Assembly: GCA_020161215.1 (NCBI GenBank)
Contig: JAIUOM010000007.1
Location: 1 to 63,783 of the forward strand
Direction of reading: 5' to 3'
DNA: 63,783 nucleotides
From: Pseudomonadota bacterium
GTDB taxonomy: Bacteria > Pseudomonadota > Gammaproteobacteria > Burkholderiales > Burkholderiaceae_C
The translations under genes were made by a program, and so were the position numbers. Below the pieces are notes generated by a model. It made no database searches. It was given only the letters and a program-made list of their open reading frames with translations, and had not been told where the DNA came from. Of this stretch, positions 45,413 through 54,738 are shown one piece after another. The first letter of the stretch is position 1; every line of letters begins with the position of its first letter.

Positions 45413-45700
45413 TCAATAGCGGGCGGAATCACGCATCTCGCGGATCACCGATTCCGTGGGCGGCATCTTGGTCAGGTGCGCGCGCATGCGCCGCATCACC
45501 TCGGCCTTGTCGAGCTTGGCGCGCGGCGCGGTGGCCGACAGCTGCCAGGTGCCCTCGGCATCGCTTTGCACGTGCAGCACATCGCCCTCGCCGACACCCA
45601 GCTCGCGCGCCAGCGCCACGGGCAGGCGAACCGCCAGGCTGTTGCCCCAGCGGCTCACGGCCAGATCCAGTCCTTCTTTAGGCAAATCGTTGGCACCCAT
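45413..45700 (-). CDS. AbrB/SpoVT-fold antitoxin
   Basis: A 95-residue antitoxin. The N-terminal half is a swapped-hairpin AbrB-type DNA-binding domain: AVSRWGNSLAVRLPVALARE followed by GVGEGDVLHV. The C-terminal half, rich in charged residues (KAEVMRRMRAHLTKM, then EMRDSARY), would wrap the PIN toxin. It lies 81 bases downstream of glyQ and has its own likely operator at 45723-45734. A ribosome site (GAAAGAGG) precedes the ATG at 45700. Confidence 0.82.
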   Translation of the reverse strand: MGANDLPKEGLDLAVSRWGNSLAVRLPVALARELGVGEGDVLHVQSDAEGTWQLSATAPRAKLDKAEVMRRMRAHLTKMPPTESVIREMRDSARY

Positions 45701-45722
45701 GTGGCCCTCTTTCGATCAAGTA

Positions 45723-45734
45723 GATACGTGTATC
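45723..45734 (-). promoter_or_regulatory. Inverted repeat upstream of the antitoxin gene
   Basis: GATAC-GT-GTATC is a perfect inverted repeat with TATCCAC and AGTAG beside it, in the AT-rich gap between glyQ and the antitoxin gene. AbrB-type antitoxins bind such sites, so it is a good candidate for autoregulation and a promoter internal to the glyQ-glyS unit. Confidence 0.5.
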
Positions 45735-45781
45735 CACATTTTAGTCGCCAGCCCGGGGCAGCGCCACGGGCTCCGCAGGGC

Positions 45782-46687
<906 letters not shown>

Positions 46688-46734
46688 GGTGGCCGGCGTG
46701 ACGAATGCAGCCAGCTATTTTAGCCTTGCCCACG

Positions 46735-46797
46735 AAATACGGCGCTGTCCGGCGCCAGTCAATCTCAACCAGCTATCAACTCAGTAGCAAATTGGCA
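46735..46797 (+). repeat. Dispersed AT-rich repeat family A, copy 10
   Basis: It is a degenerate copy: GAAATACGGCGC, TCCGGCGCCAGTCAATCTC, AACCAGCTATCAACTCAG and TAGCAAATT. It lies between the fabB end and glyQ start and ends about 5 bases before the fabB stop. Confidence 0.62.
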
Positions 46798-46801
46798 GGG
46801 T

Positions 46802-48028
46802 TCAGTCCCAGCGCCGCAGCACCAGGCTGGCGTTGGTGCCACCAAAGCCGAAGCTGTTGGACAGCGCCTGGCGGAGCGGTGCCGCGCGCGTGGCGGTGAC
46901 CAGGGGCAGCTCGCCCACGGCCGGGTCCGGGTTGTCGACGTTGACCGAGCCGGCGATGAAGCCTTTTTGCAGCATCAGCAGGCAGTAAATGGTTTCTTGC
47001 ACGCCGGTGGCGCCCAGCGAGTGGCCGGTGAGCGACTTGGTGGAGGAGAACGGCGGCACCTGGGCATCGCCGCCCTGGCCGAACACGGTGCGCAGCGCGT
47101 TCAGCTCGGGCACGTCACCCACCGGGGTGGAGGTGCCATGGGTGTTGATGTAGTCGATGGGGCCGTCCAGGCCTTCGATGGCCTGGCGCATGCAGGCGAT
47201 GGCGCCGTCGCCCGACGGCGCCACCATGTCGGCGCCGTCGCTGGTGGCGCCAAAACCGACCACCTCGCCCAGAATGGTGGCACCGCGCGCCTGGGCGTGC
47301 TCCAGGCTTTCCAGCACCACGGCGCCGCCGCCGCCGGCGATGACGAAGCCGTCGCGGTCGGCGTCGTAGGCGCGCGAGGCTTTTTCGGGCTGGTCGTTGC
47401 GCTTGGCGGACATGGCGCCCATGCCGTCGAACAGCAGGGCCATGCCCCAGGACAGCTCTTCACCGCCACCGGCGAACATCACGTCCTGCATGCCCCAGGC
47501 AATTTGCTGGGCTGCGGCGCCAATGCAATGCGCCGAGGTGCTGCACGCCGAGGTGATGGAGTAGTTGATGCCCTTGATGCCAAAGTGCGTGGACAGGCAG
47601 GCCGACACGGTGGAGCTCATGCAGCGCGTGACCTGGTACGGCCCGACGCGGCGGATGCCCTTGCTGCGCAAGATGTCGGCGGCCTCGATCTGGTTGGCCG
47701 GCGAACCGCCGCCCGAGCCCATGATGAGGCCGGTGCGCGGGTGGCTGACCTGGGCCGGCGCCAAACCGGACTGGGCGATGGCGTCGGCCAGGGCCACGTG
47801 GGCGTAGGCCGCAGCATCGCCCATGAAACGCAGTTGCTTGCGGTCGAGGCGCGCCTCCAGGTCGATCTGGGGTGCGCCACCCACCTGGCTGCGCAGGCCC
47901 ATCTCGGTGAATGCCGGCATGGCACGGATGCCGGAGCGGCCCTCGCGCAGCGAGGCCTCGACCGTGGCCAGATCGTTGCCGATGCACGAGACAATGCCCG
48001 CGCCGGTGATGACGACACGGCGTTTCAT
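46802..48028 (-). CDS. fabB: 3-Oxoacyl-ACP synthase I (FabB)
   Basis: A 408-residue beta-ketoacyl-ACP synthase. The catalytic triad is Cys162 in [10 protein letters not shown], His297 in [12 protein letters not shown] and His336 in [10 protein letters not shown]. It elongates acyl-ACP and, with FabA, is needed for unsaturated fatty acids. It is coupled to fabA by a 4-base overlap (ATGA). Length and motifs match FabB rather than FabF. The ATG at 48028 begins MKRRVVITG, the usual N-terminus. Confidence 0.94.
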   Translation of the reverse strand: MKRRVVITGAGIVSCIGNDLATVEASLREGRSGIRAMPAFTEMGLRSQVGGAPQIDLEARLDRKQLRFMGDAAAYAHVALADAIAQSGLAPAQVSHPRTGLIMGSGGGSPANQIEAADILRSKGIRRVGPYQVTRCMSSTVSACLSTHFGIKGINYSITSACSTSAHCIGAAAQQIAWGMQDVMFAGGGEELSWGMALLFDGMGAMSAKRNDQPEKASRAYDADRDGFVIAGGGGAVVLESLEHAQARGATILGEVVGFGATSDGADMVAPSGDGAIACMRQAIEGLDGPIDYINTHGTSTPVGDVPELNALRTVFGQGGDAQVPPFSSTKSLTGHSLGATGVQETIYCLLMLQKGFIAGSVNVDNPDPAVGELPLVTATRAAPLRQALSNSFGFGGTNASLVLRRWD

Positions 48029-48546
48029 GCGGCACCTCCGGTTTCGGCGCCGCGCATGAACAGGCCCACGCGCAGATCGTTGGCCACGTAAATCTCCTTG
48101 CCGTCGGCCAGCAGGCGCGCATCGCCAATGGCCATGTTCAGCTTGCGCTTGATGACGCGCTTGATGTCGATTTCGTAGCGCACCAGCTTCACGTCCGGGC
48201 CGACCTCGCCGGTGAACTTGACCTCGCCGGCGCCCAGCGCGCGCCCGCGACCGGGCAGGCGCAGCCAGGTCAGGTAAAAGCCGATCAGCTGCCACATGGC
48301 GTCCAGGCCCAGGCAGCCCGGCATGACCGGATCGCCCTGAAAGTGGCAGGCGAAGAACCACAGATCGGGTTTGACGTCCAGTTCGGCCTCGATGCGGCCG
48401 AGCTTGAACGCACCGCCGTCGCCGTCGATGTGCGTGATGCGATCGAACATCAGCATCGGCGGCAGGGGCAGGCGCCCCGACTCGGGGCCGAACAGGCGCC
48501 CCTCGCCGGAGGCGATGAGTTGGTCGTAGGAGAAGGAATCAGCCAT
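48025..48546 (-). CDS. fabA: 3-Hydroxydecanoyl-ACP dehydratase/isomerase (FabA)
   Basis: A 173-residue hotdog-fold enzyme that dehydrates 3-hydroxydecanoyl-ACP and isomerises the trans-2 double bond to cis-3, the branch point for unsaturated fatty acids. The active-site His68 is in [14 protein letters not shown] and Asp82 in [10 protein letters not shown]. Length is standard. It is first in the fabA-fabB pair. Upstream, repeat copy A11 separates it from lnt. No FadR/FabR-like palindrome stood out. Confidence 0.95.
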   Translation of the reverse strand: MADSFSYDQLIASGEGRLFGPESGRLPLPPMLMFDRITHIDGDGGAFKLGRIEAELDVKPDLWFFACHFQGDPVMPGCLGLDAMWQLIGFYLTWLRLPGRGRALGAGEVKFTGEVGPDVKLVRYEIDIKRVIKRKLNMAIGDARLLADGKEIYVANDLRVGLFMRGAETGGAA

Positions 48547-48562
48547 GGTCTCGCATTGTGCC

Positions 48563-48607
48563 TAATGCCGCGTGTCTTGCCGCTTACAAGCTATTTTTGC
48601 CGCGCCG
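48563..48607 (+). repeat. Dispersed AT-rich repeat family A, copy 11 (short)
   Basis: A shorter copy, TGCCGCGTGTCTTGCC followed by TTACAAGCTATTTTTGCC. The stop codon of lnt (48584-48586) lies inside it, so the last residues of Lnt (KNSL) come from repeat sequence. Confidence 0.55.
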
Positions 48608-50209
48608 CAGGCTGACCAGGATCAGCAGCACGCACAGCCCCCCCATCGGCCACAGGCCGGCCACCGAAGCCCAGCGGGCGAAGGGCGTCAACCGCTCACG
48701 CCCCTCGAAACTGCCCCGCAGCACGCCCCGCGTCAGGCGCGGCAGCAGGCGCTGCACCTGACCGTGGTGGTCGATGATGGCGGTGGCCCCGGTGTTGGTG
48801 GCACGCAGCATGGGCCGCTCGAACTCCAGCGCCCGCATGCGGCTGATGTGCAAGTGCTGATCGATGGCCAGGCTGTCGCCGAACCAACCGATGTTGCTGA
48901 GGTTGACGAAAGCGGTGGGCGCCTGGGCCGGGTCGGCAAAACGTGCCGCCAGCTCCTCGCCGAACAAATCCTCGTAGCAGATGTTGGGCGCCAGACGCTG
49001 CCCCCGCCAGACAAACGAGGGCTGCCCGACGGCGCCGCGCTCGAAATCGCCCAGCGGGATGTTCATCATGCGGGTGAACCACTTGAAAAACGGCGGAATG
49101 AACTCACCGAACGGCACCAGGTGGTGCTTGTCGTAGCGGTACGGCTGCGCCTGGCCCGGCCCCAGGCCAATCACCGAATTGGTGTAGCCGACCAGCGCGT
49201 CGCCCAGCGGCACGCCCAGCAGCGCCGCCTGATCGGGGCCGGCAAAGCGCGCCTGCAAGGCCTGCCAGTAGTCGGGCGGCAGTTGATCCGGCAGCACCGG
49301 GATGGCGGTCTCGGGTGCCACGACCAGGGTCGCGGTACTGTCCACCAACTGCTCGCCATACCAGCGCAGCGAGTCGACCACGCCGGTGCCGGGGATGAAT
49401 TTTTGGTCTTGCGGAATGTTGCCTTGCAGCAGCGCCACCTGCATCGTGGGGCCGGGGGTCCCGGCCGCGGCCGAGGTGCAACGCAGGCGTTCGCAGTGCT
49501 GCCAACCCCATAAGCCGCCCAGCAAGGCCAGCAGACCGACCAAGGCGCCCAGCGCCGGCTTGCCCAGCCGGCCCAGGCGCGGCGCCTGGGCGACCAGCGC
49601 GGCCAATGCCGCCGCCACGAACCCGATGCCGTACACGCCCACGTAGCGCGCCAGCGCCGACAGGGGGCCATCCACGTGCGCGTAGCCCCCGGCGCCCCAG
49701 GGAAAACCGGTGAACCAGCTGCCACGGGCCAGTTCGGCCAAGGTCCACAGGGCGGCAAACAAGAGGCTCAAGCCCACCGGCCCGCGCCCATGCGCCCGCC
49801 CGGTGGCCAGGGCCAGGAAAACCGCCGCCGCCAGCCCGTAGTACAGCGCCAGGAACCCGGCCAGCGCCAGCACGGCGGCCACCGCCAGCGCGGCATGCAG
49901 GCCACCGTAGGTGTGCATGGAGATGAACAGCCACCAGAAGGTCCCCGACAGCCAGCCCAGCCCGAACAACCAGCCAAACAGAAAGCCCTGGCGCCAGACG
50001 CCGCCGCCGTCCGTGTGGTCCCAGGTGCTGGGACGCCAGCTGTCGCGCCGCCCGGCCCGGTACAGCAGTTGCCAGGCCAGCACCCCCAGGCTGAGCAGTT
50101 GCAGCCAGGGCAGCGGCTGACCCGTCCATGGGTTGGCCAGCGCCAGCGCCTGCAGCGCGCCAGCCAGGCACGACACCAGCGGAGACGCCAACCAGTGGGC
50201 GGTGCGCAT
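48584..50209 (-). CDS. lnt: Apolipoprotein N-acyltransferase
   Basis: A 541-residue inner-membrane enzyme that adds the third acyl chain to lipoproteins. About seven hydrophobic helices fill the first 240 residues; the nitrilase-like periplasmic domain follows with the Glu-Lys-Cys triad in VVAPETAIPV, YDKHHLVPFGEF and NICYEDLFGEE. A last helix is near the end. I chose ATG 50209 (MRTAHWLAS). An ATG 14 codons upstream lies within the arm of the 165-bp palindrome and is probably fortuitous. The gene follows corC, the conserved order in betaproteobacteria. Confidence 0.92.
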   Translation of the reverse strand: MRTAHWLASPLVSCLAGALQALALANPWTGQPLPWLQLLSLGVLAWQLLYRAGRRDSWRPSTWDHTDGGGVWRQGFLFGWLFGLGWLSGTFWWLFISMHTYGGLHAALAVAAVLALAGFLALYYGLAAAVFLALATGRAHGRGPVGLSLLFAALWTLAELARGSWFTGFPWGAGGYAHVDGPLSALARYVGVYGIGFVAAALAALVAQAPRLGRLGKPALGALVGLLALLGGLWGWQHCERLRCTSAAAGTPGPTMQVALLQGNIPQDQKFIPGTGVVDSLRWYGEQLVDSTATLVVAPETAIPVLPDQLPPDYWQALQARFAGPDQAALLGVPLGDALVGYTNSVIGLGPGQAQPYRYDKHHLVPFGEFIPPFFKWFTRMMNIPLGDFERGAVGQPSFVWRGQRLAPNICYEDLFGEELAARFADPAQAPTAFVNLSNIGWFGDSLAIDQHLHISRMRALEFERPMLRATNTGATAIIDHHGQVQRLLPRLTRGVLRGSFEGRERLTPFARWASVAGLWPMGGLCVLLILVSLRRGKNSL

Positions 50210-50221
50210 GCCCGGCGCCCC

Positions 50222-50386
50222 AAGTACTACAACCCCGAAGTATCGAAACATGAAATCGTGCCTTCGCACGCATGGCGGCGTTGCAAATCCTCGCAATAGG
50301 CATGGCTATTGCTGCGGTTTGCGCCTTGCCCTGCGCACGAATCCATCGATTTCATTGCGTTCCTCTACTTCAGGGTTGCAGCACTA
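50222..50386. repeat. 165-bp imperfect palindrome between corC and lnt
   Basis: The centre is GCAATAG-GCATGG-CTATTGC (50293-50312). The outer arms pair about AGTACTACAACCCCGAAGTA (50223-50242) with TACTTCAGGGTTGCAGCACT (50366-50385), and a middle pair includes ATGAAATCG and CGATTTCAT. The whole could fold into one long hairpin or cruciform. The corC stop lies at one edge. No open reading frame or transposase is present, so a MITE-like or REP-like element is likely. Confidence 0.72.
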
Positions 50387-51277
50387 GTCGGAATCGGACA
50401 CCACGGCGGGCCAGACCTTGAACCAGCGCACGGCGCCGGCCTTGGTGTGCAGCACCTGAAACTCCAGCCCGCCCATGCGGTAATGTTCGCCCCGCTTGGG
50501 CACGTGGCCCATTTCGTGCGCGATCAGGCCGCCGATGGTGTCGAACTCGACGTGCAGGTCGCTGTCCGGATCGACGCCCAGGTTGACGCCAAACGACTCG
50601 TTCACGCGCTCCAGCGGGGTATTGCCAGCCACGCGCCAGGTGTTGTCGGCCAGGGCGAAGATATCGCCCTCGTCGCCCTCGATGTCGAACTCGTCCTCGA
50701 TCTCGCCGACGATCTCCTCCAGCACGTCCTCGATGGTGATCAGCCCGGCCGTGCGGCCGAACTCATCGACCACGATGGCCATGTGGCTGCGGTTGACGCG
50801 AAACGCCCGCAGCAGATCGTTCAGGTTCTTGCTTTCCGGGATGTAGCTGACCGGGCGCAGCAGGGTGCGCACGTTCAGGGCCGGGGCACGCTGCAGCTTG
50901 AGCAAGTCCTTGGCCAGCAGGATGCCGATGATGTTCTCGCGCTCGCCCTGGAACACCGGAAAGCGCGAATGCGCCGTCCGGATCACCTGCGCCAGGATGT
51001 CCTCGTAGGGCGCGTCGATGTCCAGCAGGTCCATGCGCGGGGCCGCCACCATGGCGTCGCCGGCGCTCATGTCGGCGATGCGCAGCACGCCTTCGAGCAT
51101 GACGCGGCTTTCGGCGTCGATGAGTTCCCTGTCTTCCGCCTCGGCCAGGGTCTCGATCAGTTCGTCGGTCGAGTCCGGGCCAGGCTTGATGAATTCCGCC
51201 AGTTTCTGGAACAAGGTACGCTTGTCTTCGCGCCCTGGCGAGCGCTCGCCGCTTCGGGCGGGGTGGGGGTCAGCCAC
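50384..51277 (-). CDS. corC: CorC/HlyC family protein (CBS pair plus CorC-HlyC domain)
   Basis: A 297-residue cytoplasmic protein. After about 40 residues a CBS pair runs from about 65 to 185 (AAPRMDLLDIDAPYEDILAQ and VDEFGRTAGLITIEDVLEE), then the CorC/HlyC C-terminal domain with VEFDTIGGLIAHEMGHVPKRG (here spoken of in parts). It lacks the DUF21 membrane domain. Family proteins influence magnesium/cobalt efflux. The start is GTG 51277; in-frame codons upstream are not conserved. It precedes lnt, the usual order. Confidence 0.88.
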   Translation of the reverse strand: MADPHPARSGERSPGREDKRTLFQKLAEFIKPGPDSTDELIETLAEAEDRELIDAESRVMLEGVLRIADMSAGDAMVAAPRMDLLDIDAPYEDILAQVIRTAHSRFPVFQGERENIIGILLAKDLLKLQRAPALNVRTLLRPVSYIPESKNLNDLLRAFRVNRSHMAIVVDEFGRTAGLITIEDVLEEIVGEIEDEFDIEGDEGDIFALADNTWRVAGNTPLERVNESFGVNLGVDPDSDLHVEFDTIGGLIAHEMGHVPKRGEHYRMGGLEFQVLHTKAGAVRWFKVWPAVVSDSD

Positions 51278-51365
51278 GGCTGATGTGCAGGACGTGCGGT
51301 AGTTGTGGGCCCCCAAGGATAGCGGAAGCACGCCCCGCCCCTTCAAGGGCGGGGGCGACCGACGC

Positions 51366-52055
51366 TCAGGAGCCGGATTTGTGGCGCCCGGCGCGCACGG
51401 CCTCGCGCACTTCCTGGGCCGTGGCCAGCACGTCGCGCATCAGCGAAGCCTCGGCCTTCAGCCAGTAGTCGACCTCGCCCACCTGGCCGGCCCACAGGCC
51501 GTCCAGTCGGGTGCGGAACGTGGCCTCGGGCAGTTTCAGATGCGCGGCGGCCTCGCTGCCGGCTTGCTCGACCACGGCACCGGCGCGGCGCGCAATACGC
51601 AGCATGGGCAGGTTTTCGCACAAGGCGTGGATGTACAGCTGCTGCACGCCGACGTTGGCGGCACGCACGGCGGCGCGCTCGAACAACCGCGCCCCGAAGC
51701 CGCGGCCGCGCGCATGCTTGGCCACCGACACCCCGAACTCGGCGTAGCCGGCCACGGTGAAGTCCGCCGGGTACGCCAGGTGCGCCATGGCGATCAGCTC
51801 CAGGCGACGGTTGAAGATGCCAAACACCTGGTCGCGCTCGAAATCCAGGCCGTCCACGTACTGCCGAATCTGGCGGTCGTTGGCGGCGTAGCCGAAGCGC
51901 AGGTAACGGTCCTGCGGGTCCAGACCGAGCAAGTGCTGCTTGATCCGCTCCCGGTAACGCGGCCCGATCTCGCGGATCGGCACCACGGCAGCCGGTTGCC
52001 GATTCGGCGTGGTGCTGGTGGCTGGCTCGGAAGGGGTGAGGTTTGCTTTGTCCAT
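51366..52055 (-). CDS. GNAT family N-acetyltransferase
   Basis: A 229-residue protein. The acetyl-CoA motif is VAKHARGRGFGARLFERA near residues 112-129 (R-x-x-G-x-G/A), preceded by beta strands EFGVSV. The N-terminus of about 30 residues is Thr/Pro-rich and variable. A helical tail (about residues 190-229) is longer than in most GNATs. Substrate is unknown. It stands alone between corC and the MOSC gene, with an AT-rich promoter region upstream. Confidence 0.82.
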   Translation of the reverse strand: MDKANLTPSEPATSTTPNRQPAAVVPIREIGPRYRERIKQHLLGLDPQDRYLRFGYAANDRQIRQYVDGLDFERDQVFGIFNRRLELIAMAHLAYPADFTVAGYAEFGVSVAKHARGRGFGARLFERAAVRAANVGVQQLYIHALCENLPMLRIARRAGAVVEQAGSEAAAHLKLPEATFRTRLDGLWAGQVGEVDYWLKAEASLMRDVLATAQEVREAVRAGRHKSGS

Positions 52056-52184
52056 GGATTCAATATAGGGTAAATACCTAAAAATACTTAGAGTCAGGAC
52101 TCCAAAACCGACGTCTAGGCCGTATCCGTGCCGATGGCGTCAACTTTTACGCACAAAACGGCGCAGCGGACGACGCCATTCCCG
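52056..52184 (-). promoter_or_regulatory. AT-rich upstream region of the GNAT gene
   Basis: A 129-base gap, clearly more AT-rich than its surroundings near the GNAT start. On the minus strand a -10-like TATATT lies about 7 bases before the start codon, with GGTATTTACC and TATTTTTAGG just upstream. I see no repeat of family A here. A promoter for the GNAT gene is likely; its exact hexamers are uncertain. Confidence 0.35.
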
Positions 52185-52772
52185 TCAGTCGCGGTGCTTG
52201 GCCCACTTGGCACGCAGGGCGTCCAGCACCGACAGCCGGCGCGGCCCGGGCTCCAGATGCACCGCCAGGCCGGCGGCCAATTCGCCCGGTGCGTCCACGG
52301 CCAGGTAGAAGCCGCTGATGCCCCGCTGCACCATGAGCCGTCCGGCCACGCCCACACCCATCACGGCAGCCAGCTTGCCGCACGGCTCGCGCGGCCCAGT
52401 CACCCGCAGTACGCAGTCAGAGCCTTCAAAGCGCAGCAGGTCACCGATCCATGCCTCGCGCTCCACCAGGCCGGTGAGCGTGAGGTTTTCGCCCATGAAA
52501 CCGGGCGGCAACGGCTGGTCGGCGGTGACCACGCCCTGGCGCGCACGCTCGGCACGCCAGAACGCCAGGTGCTCGACCGGATAGGCGTACACGGCTTTCT
52601 GCAAGCCGCCGTGCACCGACAAATCCGCCTGCTCGTCTCCGGCCAACCCCAGTGGCCCGACCACCACCGGGGCCTCCACCGGAGTCTTGCGGATGGCGCT
52701 GAGCACCGTCCGACCGCCTGGCACGGGCAAGCGCGCGGCGGCGCCAATGTTGACTGAGAGCAGGTTCGCCAT
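52185..52772 (-). CDS. MOSC domain protein (YiiM-like)
   Basis: A 195-residue MOSC-domain protein. It shows the domain's GDEQADLSVHGGLQKAVYAY and the sulfur-linked Cys region REPCGKLAAVMG. MOSC proteins bind molybdenum cofactor or carry sulfur; YiiM reduces N-hydroxylated compounds. The N-terminus begins MANLLSVNIG at ATG 52772; upstream in-frame codons would be outside the domain. It is separated by 92 bases from the enoyl-CoA hydratase-like gene and may belong to a different unit. Confidence 0.85.
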   Translation of the reverse strand: MANLLSVNIGAAARLPVPGGRTVLSAIRKTPVEAPVVVGPLGLAGDEQADLSVHGGLQKAVYAYPVEHLAFWRAERARQGVVTADQPLPPGFMGENLTLTGLVEREAWIGDLLRFEGSDCVLRVTGPREPCGKLAAVMGVGVAGRLMVQRGISGFYLAVDAPGELAAGLAVHLEPGPRRLSVLDALRAKWAKHRD

Positions 52773-52864
52773 GGCAAGACACCGTTGGGCCCAGGAATAC
52801 GTCGGCACCCAGGGCCTGGTCACCCCCGCCCCGGGCGCTCCGAGCATGCCAGAACGCGAAGTGG

Positions 52865-53686
52865 TCAGCCCCGACGCGCGCTCCGGCGCGAGGCCTGATC
52901 CTGCCGGAAACGCTGCAGCGTGGTGCGCATCTCCGGACTGTTGAAGGCGAGGATCTGGTTGCGGTTCTCCATCTCGATCGCCGCGTCAAGTGAGGGCGCG
53001 TCGACGTTCACTTGCAGCGCCTGCTTGGTCAGCTTCAGGCCGAACGACGAGTTGCGGGACATCCGGCGGGCCAATGTCCCGGCCGTGCCCAAGAGATCGT
53101 CCGTGACGATGCGATTGACCAGACCGATGCGCTCGGCCTCGGCGGCGTCGATCACCTCCCCCGTGAGCATCAGCTCCGACGCATGCCCCAGCCCGACCAC
53201 GCGCGGCAACAGCCAGGACACCCCGACGTCGCAACCGGACAGGCCGAGCCGGACAAATGCCGTGCCAAAACGCGCCTGTGGTGTCGCCAAGCGCACGTCG
53301 GCGGCCAGGGCAAGGGCCAGCCCACCGCCGGTGCACGGGCCATGGATGGCGGCGATCACAGGCTTGGTACAGGCTTTGAACCGGGCCACCGCACCCCCGG
53401 CGCGCTCTTGCAAGTGCATCGCCGCCGGCACGTCGCGCCCGAGCATCTCGTCGATCGCGGCCAGGTCCAGTCCGGCGCAAAAACCACGACCGGCGCCCGT
53501 GAGCACCAGCACGCGCACGGCATCGTCGAGGCTCGCCACCTCGGCCAGGCGCACGAGTTCGTCGAACATCGGGAACGTGATCGCGTTCAGCACCTCGGGC
53601 CGATTCAGCGCCACGGTGACCACGCCGTCGGCGTCGGCCGCCCCCACCTGAAGAAAATCAAACGACTGCGTCGCCAAGCTGCTCAT
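52865..53686 (-). CDS. Enoyl-CoA hydratase/isomerase family protein lacking both catalytic glutamates
   Basis: A 273-residue crotonase-fold protein. It has VALNRPEVLNAITFPMFDE, the oxyanion motif RGFCAGLDLAA near 79-89 and HGPCTGGGLALALAADVRLA. Where canonical hydratases have Glu144 and Glu164, this protein has non-acidic residues (GGGLALALA and TAFVRLGLSG), followed by GCDVGVSWLLPR, a pattern seen in less-studied EchA proteins. It may be an isomerase, hydrolase or decarboxylase instead of a hydratase. Its ATG overlaps the stop of the broken CoA-transferase by 4 bases, so the six genes from 57684 to 52865 form one operon. Confidence 0.82.
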   Translation of the reverse strand: MSSLATQSFDFLQVGAADADGVVTVALNRPEVLNAITFPMFDELVRLAEVASLDDAVRVLVLTGAGRGFCAGLDLAAIDEMLGRDVPAAMHLQERAGGAVARFKACTKPVIAAIHGPCTGGGLALALAADVRLATPQARFGTAFVRLGLSGCDVGVSWLLPRVVGLGHASELMLTGEVIDAAEAERIGLVNRIVTDDLLGTAGTLARRMSRNSSFGLKLTKQALQVNVDAPSLDAAIEMENRNQILAFNSPEMRTTLQRFRQDQASRRSARRG

Positions 53687-54724
53687 GGGCCCTCTCCTGA
53701 AAGAAAACGGGGCGCGAAGCCGGGGCGAATACGGCCCCCCGGGCCTCGGTGAAAGATCTCGCGCGCCTGATTGTGCGGATGCTCGGCGGCCTCCGCCATG
53801 GACAGCACCGGCGCGAAGCACACATCGGTGCCTTCCAGCCGATCGCACCAGCACTGCCGAGTCTGGGAGCGCAACACGGTCGCCACCCGCGCCTTCAGCG
53901 CTGCCCAATCCTGCCGCTGGTTCTGTCGACTCCGGTCCACGTCATCCAGCCCCAGCTCGCGCAGGAACAGGTCGTAGAACTGTGGCTCCATGGCCGCCAC
54001 CGTCACGTACTTGCCGTCCGCGCACTCATAGGTATCGTAATAAGGCGAGTCATGGAACACGCTGGGCTCCGGCCCATCGATATTGCCGACCGCGCGCACC
54101 CAGTGTGCCAGGGCCCCCAGCATGGCCACCACGTCCAGTATGGCCGCGTCAACCACCCGGCCGGGGCCTCCCGCGCGCACGTCCGCCAGCGCGCACGCCA
54201 CGCCCAGCGCCAAGCCGAGCGCGCCCCCCGCATCGCCCACCACGGTAGGCGGCACCATGGGACGGTCTCCGGCGCGCGCCGACAGCGAGAGCAAGCCAGT
54301 CAGCGCGACATAGTTCAGGTCGTGCCCCGCCGCGCGCGCCAGCGGACCGGATTAGCCCCAGCCGGTCATGCGGCCATAGATCAAGCGCGGATTGCGGGAG
54401 AGACAAGCGGCTGGCCCCAAGCCCAGGCGCTCCATCACGCCAGGCCGGTTGCCTTCGATCAGTACGTCGGCACGCGTCACCAGCTCCAGGGCTTGCGCCA
54501 CCGCCCGCTGGGCTTTTCAGGTCCACGGTCCGCACCTGCTTGCCCTCCCGCATCGGGTGGTCGGTGACCGCGCCCAGATCGCGCGACAGCTCGCCCGGCT
54601 GAGGACGCGCCAGAACCGTGACCTGCGCACCCATGCCGGTCAGAATCAACCCCGCCAGCGGCCCCGGGCCGATGCCCTCGAACTCGACGATGTGCACGCC
54701 CTCCAGGGGCCGGGAAAGTGACAT
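53683..54724 (-). pseudogene. CaiB/BaiF family CoA-transferase, disrupted by a frameshift and a stop
   Basis: The gene begins MSLSRPLEGVHIVEFEGIGP, a normal family start, and runs to about 54510. A single extra base in the GC run near 54496-54510 then changes frame; the correct frame continues with [32 protein letters not shown] and then meets an in-frame TAA (minus strand) at 54352-54354 where relatives have Gln in WGQ. After the stop the frame stays open: HDLNYVALTGLLSLSARAG to the end at 53683. Two independent lesions indicate a decaying gene. It was probably an alpha-methylacyl-CoA racemase-like or CoA-transferring enzyme of the surrounding operon. Confidence 0.82.
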
Positions 54725-54738
54725 GACCGAATCCCCCT

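Noticed and set aside
53749..54567. Plus-strand open frame crossing the broken CoA-transferase region
   Set aside because: It was considered because the minus strand is interrupted, but its composition is that of a shadow frame, and both minus-strand halves match the CoA-transferase family.
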